From positions 1,922,001 to 1,986,000 of the forward strand of contig BCIO01000001.1 of NCBI GenBank assembly GCA_001599975.1: a stretch of 64,000 bases of DNA. The letters run 5' to 3'. Of the stretch, positions 54,730-64,000 are shown piece by piece. The stretch comes from Cystobasidiopsis lactophilus. Its lineage: Eukaryota > Basidiomycota > Agaricostilbomycetes > Agaricostilbales > Chionosphaeraceae. Under the pieces are notes generated by a model, which worked only from the letters and a program-made list of their open reading frames with translations, was not told the DNA's origin and searched no databases. Position 1 is the first letter of the stretch, and every line of letters begins with the position of its first letter. The translations under genes and the position numbers were made by a program.

Positions 54730-57700
54730 ATGCTGCCCGTCGTAGAGGATTTGACGTTTCAGAGACTGCCATGCGACAACTTCATCACTCCACAGGGCGC
54801 AAAGAGTGAGACGTTCAAGCAGGCCCCGCTAGATGCGTCGTACACTCTGCCTATGATGGTGGGTTCGCTTCCTTCCCTCCAGTCACGGGCTTGAAGGCTG
54901 ACTTTCACTCGAACCTGTCCAGGTGGACTGGCACGCAGAGCATTCGAAGAATCATCCATGGGCTGTCTACCCCGAGAAGGATGGCTCGGTTCGCAAAGTG
55001 ACTTATCTCGAACTGCAAGAGGCCATGCACCGGGCGGCCCGTATAGTTTTGGATGCGACTGCCAAGTGTGAAGACCGGGATCCTGTGGTGGCGATTCTGG
55101 CGGGTCGCGACCACGTCACCTATGCAGCGACGATTCTTGGAGTCCTTCGCGCGGGCTTTCTGTGCTTCCCTATTAGTGTGAGTATCTTAAGGCCTCGTGC
55201 GTACGCTAGACCGCTCAACCAAAATCTCGGCAGTCCAAGAACTCTGCCGCCGGAGTCGCTCATGTGGGTGCTGAAGTTCCCAGACCGCCTCCTACTGACA
55301 ACCCCTCCCCCAATCCCCCAGTTGCTGGAGAAAACCAACTCGTCCTTTGTCATTGGCTCCCCGGAGAACGAAATCGAAAGCAAACTTTTGAAGCCGGCAC
55401 TCGCTCAACTGCCTTCGCTTCGTTTGATACAAGCTCCTCTATACGGCGACATTTATAAAGTTGCTGCTCCGTTCCAGCTTCTTCCGCCCATGACAACCCC
55501 AAAGGATGTGCATGCTCCAGAAATCATCTTGCACTCGTCTGGCTCGACCAACTTTCCTAAGCCTATTCGGCTCTCCCATTTGGCTGTGGTCCAGCTCACT
55601 CGCCGCTACAATTACTCTTCGCATGATTTCTGCAGCGCCGGTGAAATTCTAGGGATGCAGTCGCAGCCTTGCTGTAGGCTCGTCTCTTTCCCGCATGCCG
55701 GCTGTGAGTGCTGAACTGTGTGCAGATCACACGGGAGGCTTCGCCAACAGCCTGGCCTACCCTATCGGTAGCGGACTCACCATTGGCGTCTTTGCTCCTC
55801 AAAATCCGCCTCCGGTCCCTACGTCCTCGATGCTTCTGAAGGAGTGGAAGGCGGCCGGTGTGACTTTGGCGGTCGGACCGCCATCCTTTTTGGTCGACTT
55901 CATCCGAGACCCCCTAGCCATGGACTATCTTCGGACCTTACGAATGTACATCTATGGAGGTGCGGTTACACTGGCTCGCGAGTACACCGCGGCTGACGTA
56001 CCCGTGTCTGTCCAGGCGCTCCTTTGCCATCGGCCATTGGCGACAGTGTGGTCCGCCAGGTCTGCCCGAATCCCTAATGTGTCATAGAGACTTGGCTGAA
56101 CCCTCCTAAAGGGGGTGAATCTGTTGAACAGCTGGGGTGCTACCGAAATCGGCGTGCTCGACAACCCGTGGCCAGAAGGCTTCGGCACCAAAGCCTACAA
56201 CGAAAGCCTCGACTGGGAATATCTTCGCCTTCTGCCAAATGTGAGGCTATCTTGCCGCCCGCTTCGTGACCCACTGAATTTTCGCCGCCAGGTTCACATG
56301 ATCTTCGACCCGCAAGACGAAGGAAGCAATCTTTACGAGATTTGCTTCGCCCCTACAAGGCGAGCCTCCTCAAATGTCATTACGGGTCTCAGGAAACTCA
56401 TTGCCACGCAGAGAGCATGTTCCCTCGGTATTCAACGACCCTCACCGTCAGATCTACCGGACCAACGATGTGGTCAGACTTCACCCTACCAAGCCGGGCC
56501 TGTTCCGAATTGTGGGCCGAGCGGACGACCAAATCATGCTCAGCACTGGCGAGAAGACCGCGCCCGGGCCTTTGGAGAGCATCATCGGCGCTCACCCAAA
56601 AATCCAGAGGCTCGTCTATTTCGGCCGCGGCAAATTCCAGAACGGCATTCTCGTGCAGCCAGTGGAGGAAGAAGGTATCGACGTGACCGACCCCACTCAA
56701 GTGGCACTGTACAGAAACGGCATCTGGTCGGCCGTCGAAGAAGCGAACAAATACGCACCAAGCCACAGTCGCGTCTTCAAAGAGATGCTGCTGATAGCAT
56801 CCAGGGACAAGCCGTTTGTCTTGACTCCCAAAGGCTCCATTAATCGACCTGGCACGCTGCTCGCGTACGACGCTGAGATCGAAGCAATCTACGCCGCCGT
56901 CGAAAACTCTCTGACGACCGCTGTCGAGCTGCCCGCCTCTATGAACGACAACAGCGCCCTCTCGTATGTAAAGGCGGTGGTGACCGAAGTCATGCGGCCG
57001 AACGGCGGGGCTGTCGACGCGGAGAAGGACATGTTCGAGCAAGGCCTGGAGAGCTTGGGGTCGACATTCATCCGAAACAGGCTAGGAGCTGCCCTACGCC
57101 AAGCTCAAGTCAAGGCACCCTTGCCGGCCAACTGGGTGTACGACCATCCCACTGTTGTGTCCCTGGCGAGCGCTTTCCGTCAACTGTATCTCCATCAAGC
57201 TTCCGCCGCACCTTCCGCTGCGACCTTGGCGGAGCTCGCAACGAAAATGAACCGTAAAGTCGAAGAGTACACCAGCTCCTTCCCGGTGCATAGAGGAAGC
57301 CTACCACCCCCTGCCGGCACTTCAGTCTTGTTGACCGGTGCCACAGGAACTTTGGGCTGCTACTTGCTCTACCAGTGGGCCATTTGTGACTCCAGAAGCC
57401 ATTTTTGATACTGAAGGAATGCTGGCAGCTTCATCAACGACCCGTCAGTGAACAAAATATATGCGGTCAACCGACCCGCTACCCAACCCGGCAGAGAGCG
57501 CCAACTCGAGGCCTGGCGGGATCGTGGCCTAGATCCCGCCCTTTTAGACTCGAAACGGGTCGTCTTGGTGGACGCCGATTTGGCGCGGGCCGATTTTGGG
57601 ATCGACAATGCACTTTACCAAAAGGTGCGTCTTGTTCGCCGCCTCTTTCTCCACTCACAGGCTCATGGAAGCCGTTGAAAGATGCGAGATACGGTTACGC

Positions 57701-58672
57701 TCATCGTCCACAACGCGTGGCGTCTGAATTTCAACCTCGGGATGGAGGCCTTCGAGCCCAACATCGCAGGGGTGCGCCATCTGGTCGACTTTGCGCTTGC
57801 GTCGCCTTTCGAGCAGCCGCCTAGAATCATCAACACCTCTTCCATGGGGGTTGTTGGTGCTCATCCGGTGGGCTGGGCCATCGAGGAACCGGCCAACCCC
57901 GCCTTTGTCGTACGACAAGGTTATTCACAGTCAAAGTATTGTGAGTGCCGCCTTTATCACCACTGCCCGACGTAAGGCTCATGCAGCAGATCAGGTGCCG
58001 AGCGCATTCTCGAGCTAGCTCCTCTGTCGACCACGAATATCCGTGTCTGCCAGTTAAGTGGTAGCACGATCAATGGTGCCTGTGAGCTTCCTCCTTTCTG
58101 CCTTTCTTCGCGAACGACATTAAGAAATGACCATATCTAGGGAATGCTACGGACTGGTTGCCTATGCTTGTCAAATCGCACGAAAATTTGGGCTGCCTGC
58201 CTACCGGAAACGGCGTTGTGGCTTGGGTTCCTACCGACACAGCGGCTCAGATCATCGTCGATTTCTGCCACAACGAGAAGTTGCCTCAAACGTTGCACTT
58301 GACCCACCCCAACCCCATCAAGTGAGCCCATCGCTCTTGTTTGCGAGTCGAGACTGACAGAGCACTAGGTGGGCCGAAGTCGCCCAGATCTGGGCCCGGG
58401 AGCTCGGCACAAAGATTGTGCCCTTTGAGGTCTGGTTGAAGGCGCTGGAAAAAGAGACGTATGCGGCGACCAACCCGGCGGCCAAAATCTTGGCTTTCTT
58501 CCAGGCCAAGAGCACAGACAGCGACGCTGGGCACGAGTGCTTTGGCATGGTGCGCATGCACACTGACCTCGCGCAACCACTCTCGCCCACATTGGCTCAA
58601 TGTCCGCCTTTGCAAGAGGCGGATGCCAAAGCTTGGCTCACATATTGGCGCAAAGTGGGCTTACTGAAGTAG
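54730..58672 (+). CDS. Adenylate-forming reductase (NRPS-like A-T-R, single module)
   Basis: The adenylation domain shows LHSSGSTNFPKPIRLSH (A3), NSWGATEIGVL (A5) and GLFRIVGRADDQIMLSTGEKTAPGPLE (A8 region). The carrier domain has GLESLGSTFIRNRL with the Ser that takes phosphopantetheine. The reductase domain begins with LLTGATGTLGCYLLYQW (NADPH P-loop) and contains YSQSKY (YxxxK catalytic pair), then HLTHPNPIK-like sequence near the end. This A-T-R order without a condensation domain defines fungal adenylate-forming reductases, which activate a carboxylic acid and release an aldehyde or alcohol. Substrate is not predictable by eye. Lys2-type is unlikely because Lys2 is longer with a distinct N-domain. 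Introns are short and numerous. Confidence 0.85.
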
Positions 58673-58745
58673 CAATCCAGACGTCCAGAAACGAAGCTGT
58701 GAATATGCGAATGCTTGTGCTCTACGTGTACCTGCGACCCTGTTT

Positions 58746-59911
58746 CTACGCCACCTTGATCACCACTTTCCCAAAGTGAGAACCGGAGAATAGGTAGTCG
58801 AACGCCTCTTTAGCCTCTTCGAACTTGAAGACCTTGTCCACGACCGGTTGGATCTTGTGCTCCTCGTAGAACGCGACCATCTCCTCTAGCCTGTCTCTTG
58901 GCCCGTTGAGGATACCCTTCAGCGTAACATTGCGGCGCAGAGCGAGGACATTCGTGTTGGTCCGGTCGTCCAAGGCGTCCTCCTTCCCTGACAGGTACCC
59001 AATGCAGTTTATCAGACCTCCAAAGGCGACGCAGTCGAAGGATTTGCGCAGCGTTTGAGCACCGCCATTCTCGAAGATGATGTCTGCGCCTTCCTCGTTG
59101 GTGAGCTTGAGCACTTCCAGCTGCCAGTCCACGTTTGATCTGTAGTTGATCAAGTGGTCTGCACCAAGGGCCTTGGCTTGCTGCAGCTTGGCGTCCGAAG
59201 AAGAAGTGACAATGACTTCGCAGAGGCCGTGAGCTCAAGATGAAGGCAATGCCACGTCTCACTCGCTTACCGTTTGCACCACTAGCTTTGGCAATTTGAA
59301 GCCCGCTGATTGCCACGCCACCGGTCCCTTGAATCAATACCGTCTCTCCTTTGCCACCGGGTTGCCCCATTGGCCGAAAGCCATTGATGGCCATCCAAGC
59401 CGTCATTCTTTTTCCAACGACCCACTCAGCTAGTCCACATTCTCAAAAAATACAATTCCACTCACCCAGCGATTGGCAGGGTGGAGGCAGCCTCAGGTGA
59501 CAGGTATGCCGGTGCTTTGACGAGGCCAGCACCAGGAAAGACACGAAACTCGGTCAAGCAGCCAGGAAGAGGTAGCCCGAGACCTGACTTCATGTCGTGC
59601 GCTTTAACCTGGCCGGTAGTGTGCGTTTGGTTGAAGATCGCCATGACCTTGTCGCCCACGCTCCATTTCGCAGAATGGCTCTTCACCACCTCGCCGCAAA
59701 TGTCTGAGCAGGGCACTATGGCAGCCTGAGCTTTTCCTGATGTCGTTTTGTGGTGGTTGTACAGCCCCATGATGACCTCTGTGTCCCGATAGTTGAGTGA
59801 GACCGCCAGAACCTTGACCAAGACTTCTTCGGCCCCAGGCTCCGGGACTTCAACCGTGGCAAGTTTGAGATTGGCGAAGCCATCTTGATTCGTCTCCCAC
59901 TGCTTCATCAT
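58746..59911 (-). CDS. MDR-superfamily oxidoreductase (zinc-less quinone-oxidoreductase/enoyl-reductase type)
   Basis: Start MMKQWETNQDGFANL leads to the GroES-like N-domain (EVLVKVLAVSLNYRDTEVIMG, VPCSDICGEVV). The Rossmann domain carries GGKGETVLIQGTGGVAISGLQIAKASG and ALGADHLINYRSN. A second conserved block FENGGAQTLRKSFDCVAFGGLINCIGYLSG follows. Two introns (near 59406-59461 and about 59210-59272) are consistent in phase. The absence of the structural-zinc Cys cluster argues for the quinone oxidoreductase/enoyl reductase branch using NADPH. Its stop faces the adenylate-forming reductase stop 73 bp away. Confidence 0.85.
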
Positions 59912-60024
59912 GCACAAAGAGCGCAGGTCTTGACGGCGGATGCAGAGGGAGAAATCATGTTAAGCTTAAGGCAACGGCAGGCGGCTCGCTTCGGCACAGC
60001 AATCCCGAAGAGGGAACTAGCATT

Positions 60025-60315
60025 TCAGAGTGAACGCACATCAGAAGAGGGCAAAGTGGTCGCGCAAGTGGTCGCGCAAGTCTCAAACAAAATCCGCGAG
60101 GGAAGGTACGAAGGTGGCGAGCTCGGCGCTTCTTGTTCCGATGCCTCCATCGAGCTCCACGCTGCCATCTCAGAGCCTGGACCTCTGCTGATCTTCTTAA
60201 AACCTTTGAAGAATGCCCCCTCCGCGATTGATAGGCCGGCGCCAAAGATAGAGACCAGAGCCGGTTTAGGCAAGCCAACAATGGTGAAGCCACCTCCTGC
60301 TTGACGCGTCGCCAT
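60025..60315 (-). CDS. Small hypothetical protein, 96 aa, hydrophobic N-half
   Basis: An uninterrupted ATG-to-stop frame begins MATRQAGGGFTIVGLPKP and continues ALVSIFGAGLSIAEGAFFKGFKKI, a plausible signal-anchor or mitochondrial segment, followed by a Ser/Glu/Pro-rich part and an odd repeat CATTCATT near the end. The tail looks less coding-like, so a splice site before it is possible. I do not recognise it. Confidence 0.45.
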   Translation of the reverse strand: MATRQAGGGFTIVGLPKPALVSIFGAGLSIAEGAFFKGFKKISRGPGSEMAAWSSMEASEQEAPSSPPSYLPSRILFETCATTCATTLPSSDVRSL

Positions 60316-60601
60316 CGAGGCACCTGCCAGCCTTCAGGTACCCCAATATGGTCCATTGCCAACCAGCCCCGTGGCGTGAAACTTTTGGACTTGCTCGTCA
60401 AAGACCAGTGCAGGTCAAGTTGTTCTCGTTGTGCCACCTTCCGTTTCTTCGTCCAACACCGGCCCGTCAACCACCACCAGCCCACCACCACCACCTGTCG
60501 CCCATTCGTCGCATTTGATTGGCAACAGCAAGGTGCGTGCGAGTTCAATTGCCTGAGAGATGGACAGTGTATTGAATGAAGTCCATTGGACCCACAGAAT
60601 C

Positions 60602-61759
60602 ATGGCACCCAGTACTTCTCGAGCCGACCTGGAACGCGGTTCCTATATCCGCTCTCCGCTGTCTCAGCAGCTCGAGTTCGGGTCGCCAGCACCCTCGCCC
60701 GACGGCATCGATCCTCTCGGCCAGCCCATCACCTTCACTAGCAAGGCCGCCGTTTACGCCTCGTCCCACAACGTCGCTCGGCCTGAGCTACCACCTTCTT
60801 ACTCCTCTGCTGGAACACCCAACTGGGTCGACCGCCGATCCCAACACCCTCACAGGCGGCATCGGAGGATTGACACGGCCACATTTATCGCTCTAGCCAC
60901 CCGCCCTTTCTTGACGCCACACCGCATCCTGTCCTTGTTTGCCATTGTCTGCGCGGCCTCGTACTTGGCCCGCGTTCTGCCTCTGTTCGCTGGCCCCGTC
61001 TTCCGGGATCCTGCCTACAACCCGCACGTTGTCTACCACCCGGCAGAGGTGTACGAAGCGCTGTCCATGCCGACCGCCAAGAAGAGCCGCGCCAAGGCTG
61101 CCCCTGCCCGGCCCGTCCGCTTTCAACCACCAAAGGTCAACCGCAAGCCGCTGGCGCCAGCCCAACCGCGACCCGAAGCCGTGATCGCCAACCAGCTCAA
61201 GAACGTCGGCGCGCCAGAGTTCTGGAAGCCCGAGCCAGCAGACAACGACAACAACCACAAGCTCCAGGTGGTCATGTTCGACGGGGTGGAGAAGGCCGAG
61301 CACGAGGCTATCGAGATCATGGAGCGCATCGAGGCTGGCCTGGCCGAGGCGGACGAAGAGGACGACCGACCGGTGTTCATCGACTTGCTTTTGGAAGACG
61401 TTGGCGAGGACGAGGACTTCAGGGTGGACGACGAAGACGAAGAGGAGGACGACAACGACGATGAAGAGTCGGCTCGCAATTGGCTCGCAGACCAAGACAT
61501 CATCGACGAGTCCGAGGACGCCAGCTACTCGTTCGAGGTCGAGCAGGAAGAGAAGGAGGCGGTGCGCATGCCATTGCCCTTGAGGGGCAGCAACCGGGCG
61601 CCGGGTGGCCGGGCGGGTGTTGATCACTCGATTGCCGGCTACCTGGCGGAAAAGGAGCGCATGCAGCAGGCTGCCGACTTGTTCAGGAAGGAGAAGGCTC
61701 GGATGATCAAGAAGACCTTGTTCGAAGAGGCCGAGGATATTGCTGCTGGCCGGCGATGA
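60602..61759 (+). CDS. Single-pass membrane protein with acidic C-terminal domain, unknown function
   Basis: One long open exon. A likely 5'-UTR intron (GTGCGT after the tract ending 60533, CAG at 60595-60597) places the start at ATG 60602 rather than the in-frame ATG at 60560, giving 385 aa. The N-terminus is disordered, then a basic patch RRSQHPHRRHRRI and a membrane helix ILSLFAIVCAASYLARVLPLF (about residues 108-128). The remainder is lumenal or cytosolic, with a Pro/Lys-rich segment and a very acidic stretch (VDDEDEEEDDNDDEE), ending in a charged helix EKARMIKKTLFEEAEDI. No family recognised. Confidence 0.7.
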   Translation: MAPSTSRADLERGSYIRSPLSQQLEFGSPAPSPDGIDPLGQPITFTSKAAVYASSHNVARPELPPSYSSAGTPNWVDRRSQHPHRRHRRIDTATFIALATRPFLTPHRILSLFAIVCAASYLARVLPLFAGPVFRDPAYNPHVVYHPAEVYEALSMPTAKKSRAKAAPARPVRFQPPKVNRKPLAPAQPRPEAVIANQLKNVGAPEFWKPEPADNDNNHKLQVVMFDGVEKAEHEAIEIMERIEAGLAEADEEDDRPVFIDLLLEDVGEDEDFRVDDEDEEEDDNDDEESARNWLADQDIIDESEDASYSFEVEQEEKEAVRMPLPLRGSNRAPGGRAGVDHSIAGYLAEKERMQQAADLFRKEKARMIKKTLFEEAEDIAAGRR

Positions 61760-61899
61760 ACCCTTCCCCTTTTGTTTCTCAAAAGCATTGATTGTTAAAT
61801 ATTGTGGGGGTTGCCTAGATGCAAAGAAGCCTGTTAAAGTGTTATCAAGCATCAAGTAAGGGCTTCCGCGTCCTTTGCACATTGCAAGAAGCCCAGGCA

Positions 61900-63067
61900 T
61901 CAAGTTGTCCACTTGAGCTTGCGCCCTCTGGGCAGCGTGCTGCCTCCCAAGTCTACCGCGCCCGCACCCCGCTTCCTGCCCACCGACGCCCAATTGACCA
62001 AGCTGGAATCCAGGGCCTCGTCGGTGTTGGAGCTGGCGAGCAGCTGGAGCTGGACGAGCGCTTCCCTGGCCGTCTCTTCCCTGACCTTGATCACCGGCCC
62101 CGACCCGTTCCCACCGGACGTGCTGATGCTGAGCTTGAGCCTGGGCCTCTCCTTGGCAAACTCGCCCTCCGGCAAAGGCCCGTCCAAGGGCATGAGCCGA
62201 TCTGGGTCTGGCGTGGCCGTGCTATTGGCGGCTGCATTGGGGGAAGCCGAGGTGGAAGCTTCTTGCTCCTCTTGGGCTTCTGCTTGCGCTTTGGCCAGGG
62301 GAGCGGCGGACCGGGCAGCGGTGGTGCTGCGAATCAAATGCCGCAAAGATGATTCGACCAGGCGGGTAGTCCGCACTCGGTTGTCCGTCATGGCCGCTGA
62401 CGGATCCGCCAGCGTGCCAGAGTTGGGCTCCATGCCTTCTGGGTAGACCTGTGCGCAATGGAAGGCGTGATGAGATGACAAGCTTGGCTCGAAGAGGGCG
62501 CCCCAAAAACGCACGGGTGTTTGCTTCCATGAGTGCTCTGGCGGCAGGGGAGGGAAGAAGTCAGGCTGAAAAGGTAGGCGAGCGCCGAGCTCCGCCGGCG
62601 AGGGCTTGTAGGGCAGGATCATCTCTTCAGGCGGTGGGCGAGGAGACTGCGGCTCCAGCGGTGGCAAGTCTTGGCCGGCTGCTGGGCCAAAACCGTACAA
62701 TCTTCAGATATGATGAAGATGCAGGTAGATAGATCAGCACCAACCTGAATTGCGGCTTTCGTTGTGCGCGACGAGCTCGTGCAAGCCAAAGCCGCCCTGC
62801 TGTAAGGCGAGGGCGATGTCCAAGGTGTTGGGCTGCGACCTGCGCCCGGCTGCTGCGATCTCGTGCGAGAAGTAGGCGACGCCAGCCAGCACTGAGCGTC
62901 GAGGCTCTTAGAAAAGGCAGCGCTGAAGAGGAGGACCCAAAGCACGCACGATTGAGCACTTGTCGCTCGAGCTCCTCCATCGCCGACCGCTGCACGCCCT
63001 CATAGCCTCGCTCAGCCACCACTTCGCAGATCAACCGCTGCAGAGCCGTGTGCGCCAAGCCCTCCAT
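61900..63067 (-). CDS. TAF8: TAF8, TFIID subunit (histone-fold), 326 aa
   Basis: Exons 62950-63067, 62745-62891, 62515-62681 and 61900-62448 close to 326 aa. The N-terminus is a bromodomain-associated histone fold (ALQRLICEVVAERGYEGVQR, then VAYFSHEIAAAGRRSQPNTLDIALALQQGGFGLHELVAH). The TAF8 C-terminal motif is present as FFPPLPPEHSWKQTPVYP, matching the conserved (F)PxxPxxHTY/WxxTP. TAF8 pairs with TAF10 in TFIID. The tail is Ala/Ser-rich and ends basic (RGRKLKW), resembling a nuclear-localisation signal. It is divergent from the next gene by 116 bp. Confidence 0.88.
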
Positions 63068-63183
63068 CTTCGCCAATCGACACTCTCAAACTTCGACGTC
63101 CAAGTCGAACCCGTCTGTTTTGCTGCCTTCCGCTGCCCAAACATTCTCTGCTTCTGGGTTTTGTTTGACCTGTGTTACATTAC

Positions 63184-64000
63184 ATGAGATTGTCCCTCAA
63201 GCTCCTCTCCAACATGTCCGCCGCTCCCAAAGTCGTTCTCACCAGAACCCTTCCGGCGCCGGGCTTGAAGGCCATTCAGGCTGCACACGACGCCGGTCGC
63301 ATTTCCCTCGTTCGCTGGCCTGAGGACAAGGCGGCTGATCGGTCTTGGTTGCTCGAGAATGCACCGGGCAGCGCTGCCCTGCTGGTCATGCTCAACGACA
63401 AGGTCTGTTGGGGCCTTCACTTTTCTCAAGACCTGTCAGATCTGGAATTTGACGCAAAAATCGGCCCCCTTGACAGGTCGACGAAGAGCTGCTAAAGGCG
63501 GCAGGACCATCCTTGAAGGTCGTTTCGTCTTTATCGGCCGGCTTCGACCATGTCGCTTTGCCTTACCTCAAGGCGAACGGAATCAAATTGGGCACGAGTG
63601 CGTGGCATTTCTTCTACTATGCACTCTGAGCATATCTTGAATTGTTCCGTCCAGCCCCGGATGCGCTGACGGACGCCTGTGCCGACATTGGTTGCCTCTT
63701 GGCTCTGATGGCCAGTCGGTTCGGTGGAAAGGCCATGCGTGAAGTCCTGGATGGTAACGTAGGCTTATAATTCCCTCCTAGACTCTACTAGAGCGCCCTT
63801 TTCATGTTGAATCGCTCACAGTGGCCCAACATGCCTTGGAGCCCGCTTCTGCTGTGCGGCCAATCCTTCCGCGGCAAGACTTTTGGCTTCATCGGCTTGT
63901 GAGAGGAGTCGCTGCTCTGCCATTTGGTCGTTTGACTGAGGCGGCGATTCTCGCAGTGGCCGAATTGCGCAAGCTACGCTTCACCGCATGCTCCCTTACA
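63184..64000 (+). CDS. Glyoxylate/hydroxypyruvate reductase (D-2-hydroxyacid dehydrogenase), 5' part
   Basis: The first exon (63184-63402) starts MRLSLKLLSNMSAAPKVVLTRTLPAPGL, and the basic, hydrophobic start suggests organellar targeting. An internal Met at 63214 would give a cytosolic form. After introns the blocks KVVSSLSAGFDHVALPYLKANGIKLG and TPDALTDACADIGCLLALMASR match D-2-hydroxyacid dehydrogenases of the GRHPR type, followed by FRGKTFGFIGL, the start of the NAD(P)-binding Gly motif. The window ends before the catalytic Arg/Glu/His region. The enzyme reduces glyoxylate and hydroxypyruvate with NAD(P)H. Confidence 0.85.

Noticed and set aside
59955-60548. 197-aa minus-strand frame overlapping the 96-aa small gene
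   Set aside because: Arg/Trp/Cys-rich composition typical of an antisense or out-of-frame shadow; the 96-aa frame is more protein-like.
1-64000. Transposons, LTR or virus-like elements, CRISPR arrays and rRNA genes
   Set aside because: No reverse transcriptase, integrase, transposase, capsid, terminal repeat pair or repeat-spacer array was visible; a tRNA-specific search could not be run here.

Overview
The window is nuclear DNA of a filamentous or yeast-like fungus, most likely a basidiomycete. The evidence is the gene set: Mkt1, a CFEM protein, Caf120/Skg3-type and Rxt3-type proteins, and a C-terminal surface-receptor layout common in basidiomycetes. It is also the architecture: GC-rich, gene-dense, and intron-rich, with introns mostly 45-70 nt, strong 3' branch sites (CTGAC/CTAAC-like) and many very small exons. 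I cannot fix the genus. No rRNA, tRNA, transposon, virus-like element or CRISPR array was recognised.

Layout. 0-6.2 kb: the 3' end of an unknown gene, an unknown 334-aa minus-strand gene, a HAD phosphatase, a DUF3445 heme-oxygenase-like protein and a xanthine/hypoxanthine phosphoribosyltransferase. 7.1-19 kb (all plus): mitoferrin-type carrier, MKT1, a forkhead regulator, a CDF metal transporter and AP endonuclease APN2. 19-21.4 kb (minus): an unknown membrane protein and a secreted CFEM protein. 22.5-28.3 kb (plus): a SulP sulfate permease and an RXT3-like Rpd3L subunit. 28.5-32.5 kb (minus): five consecutive small single-pass membrane protein genes, two of them clear tandem duplicates. 32.5-42.5 kb (minus): VPS45, a lysine-type methyltransferase, a GPI-anchored glycoprotein and a long CAF120/SKG3-like PH protein. 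42.7-50 kb: a type I surface glycoprotein, a PLP aminotransferase head-to-head with a PLP-homeostasis protein, and a cold-shock-domain RNA-binding protein. 50.6-64 kb: RNR1, an adenylate-forming reductase (A-T-R), a convergent MDR oxidoreductase, two poorly known small/acidic membrane proteins, TAF8, and the 5' part of a glyoxylate/hydroxypyruvate reductase cut by the window end.

Most genes are housekeeping and not functionally linked. Local links worth noting are the aminotransferase/PLP-homeostasis pair sharing a 57-bp promoter, the reductase/MDR convergent pair, and the small membrane-protein cluster beside VPS45 and two surface glycoproteins. Splice sites were inferred by eye from reading frame, donor/acceptor signals and family conservation. 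Several gene models close exactly in phase. A recurring oddity is the number of GC-AG introns and micro-exons.
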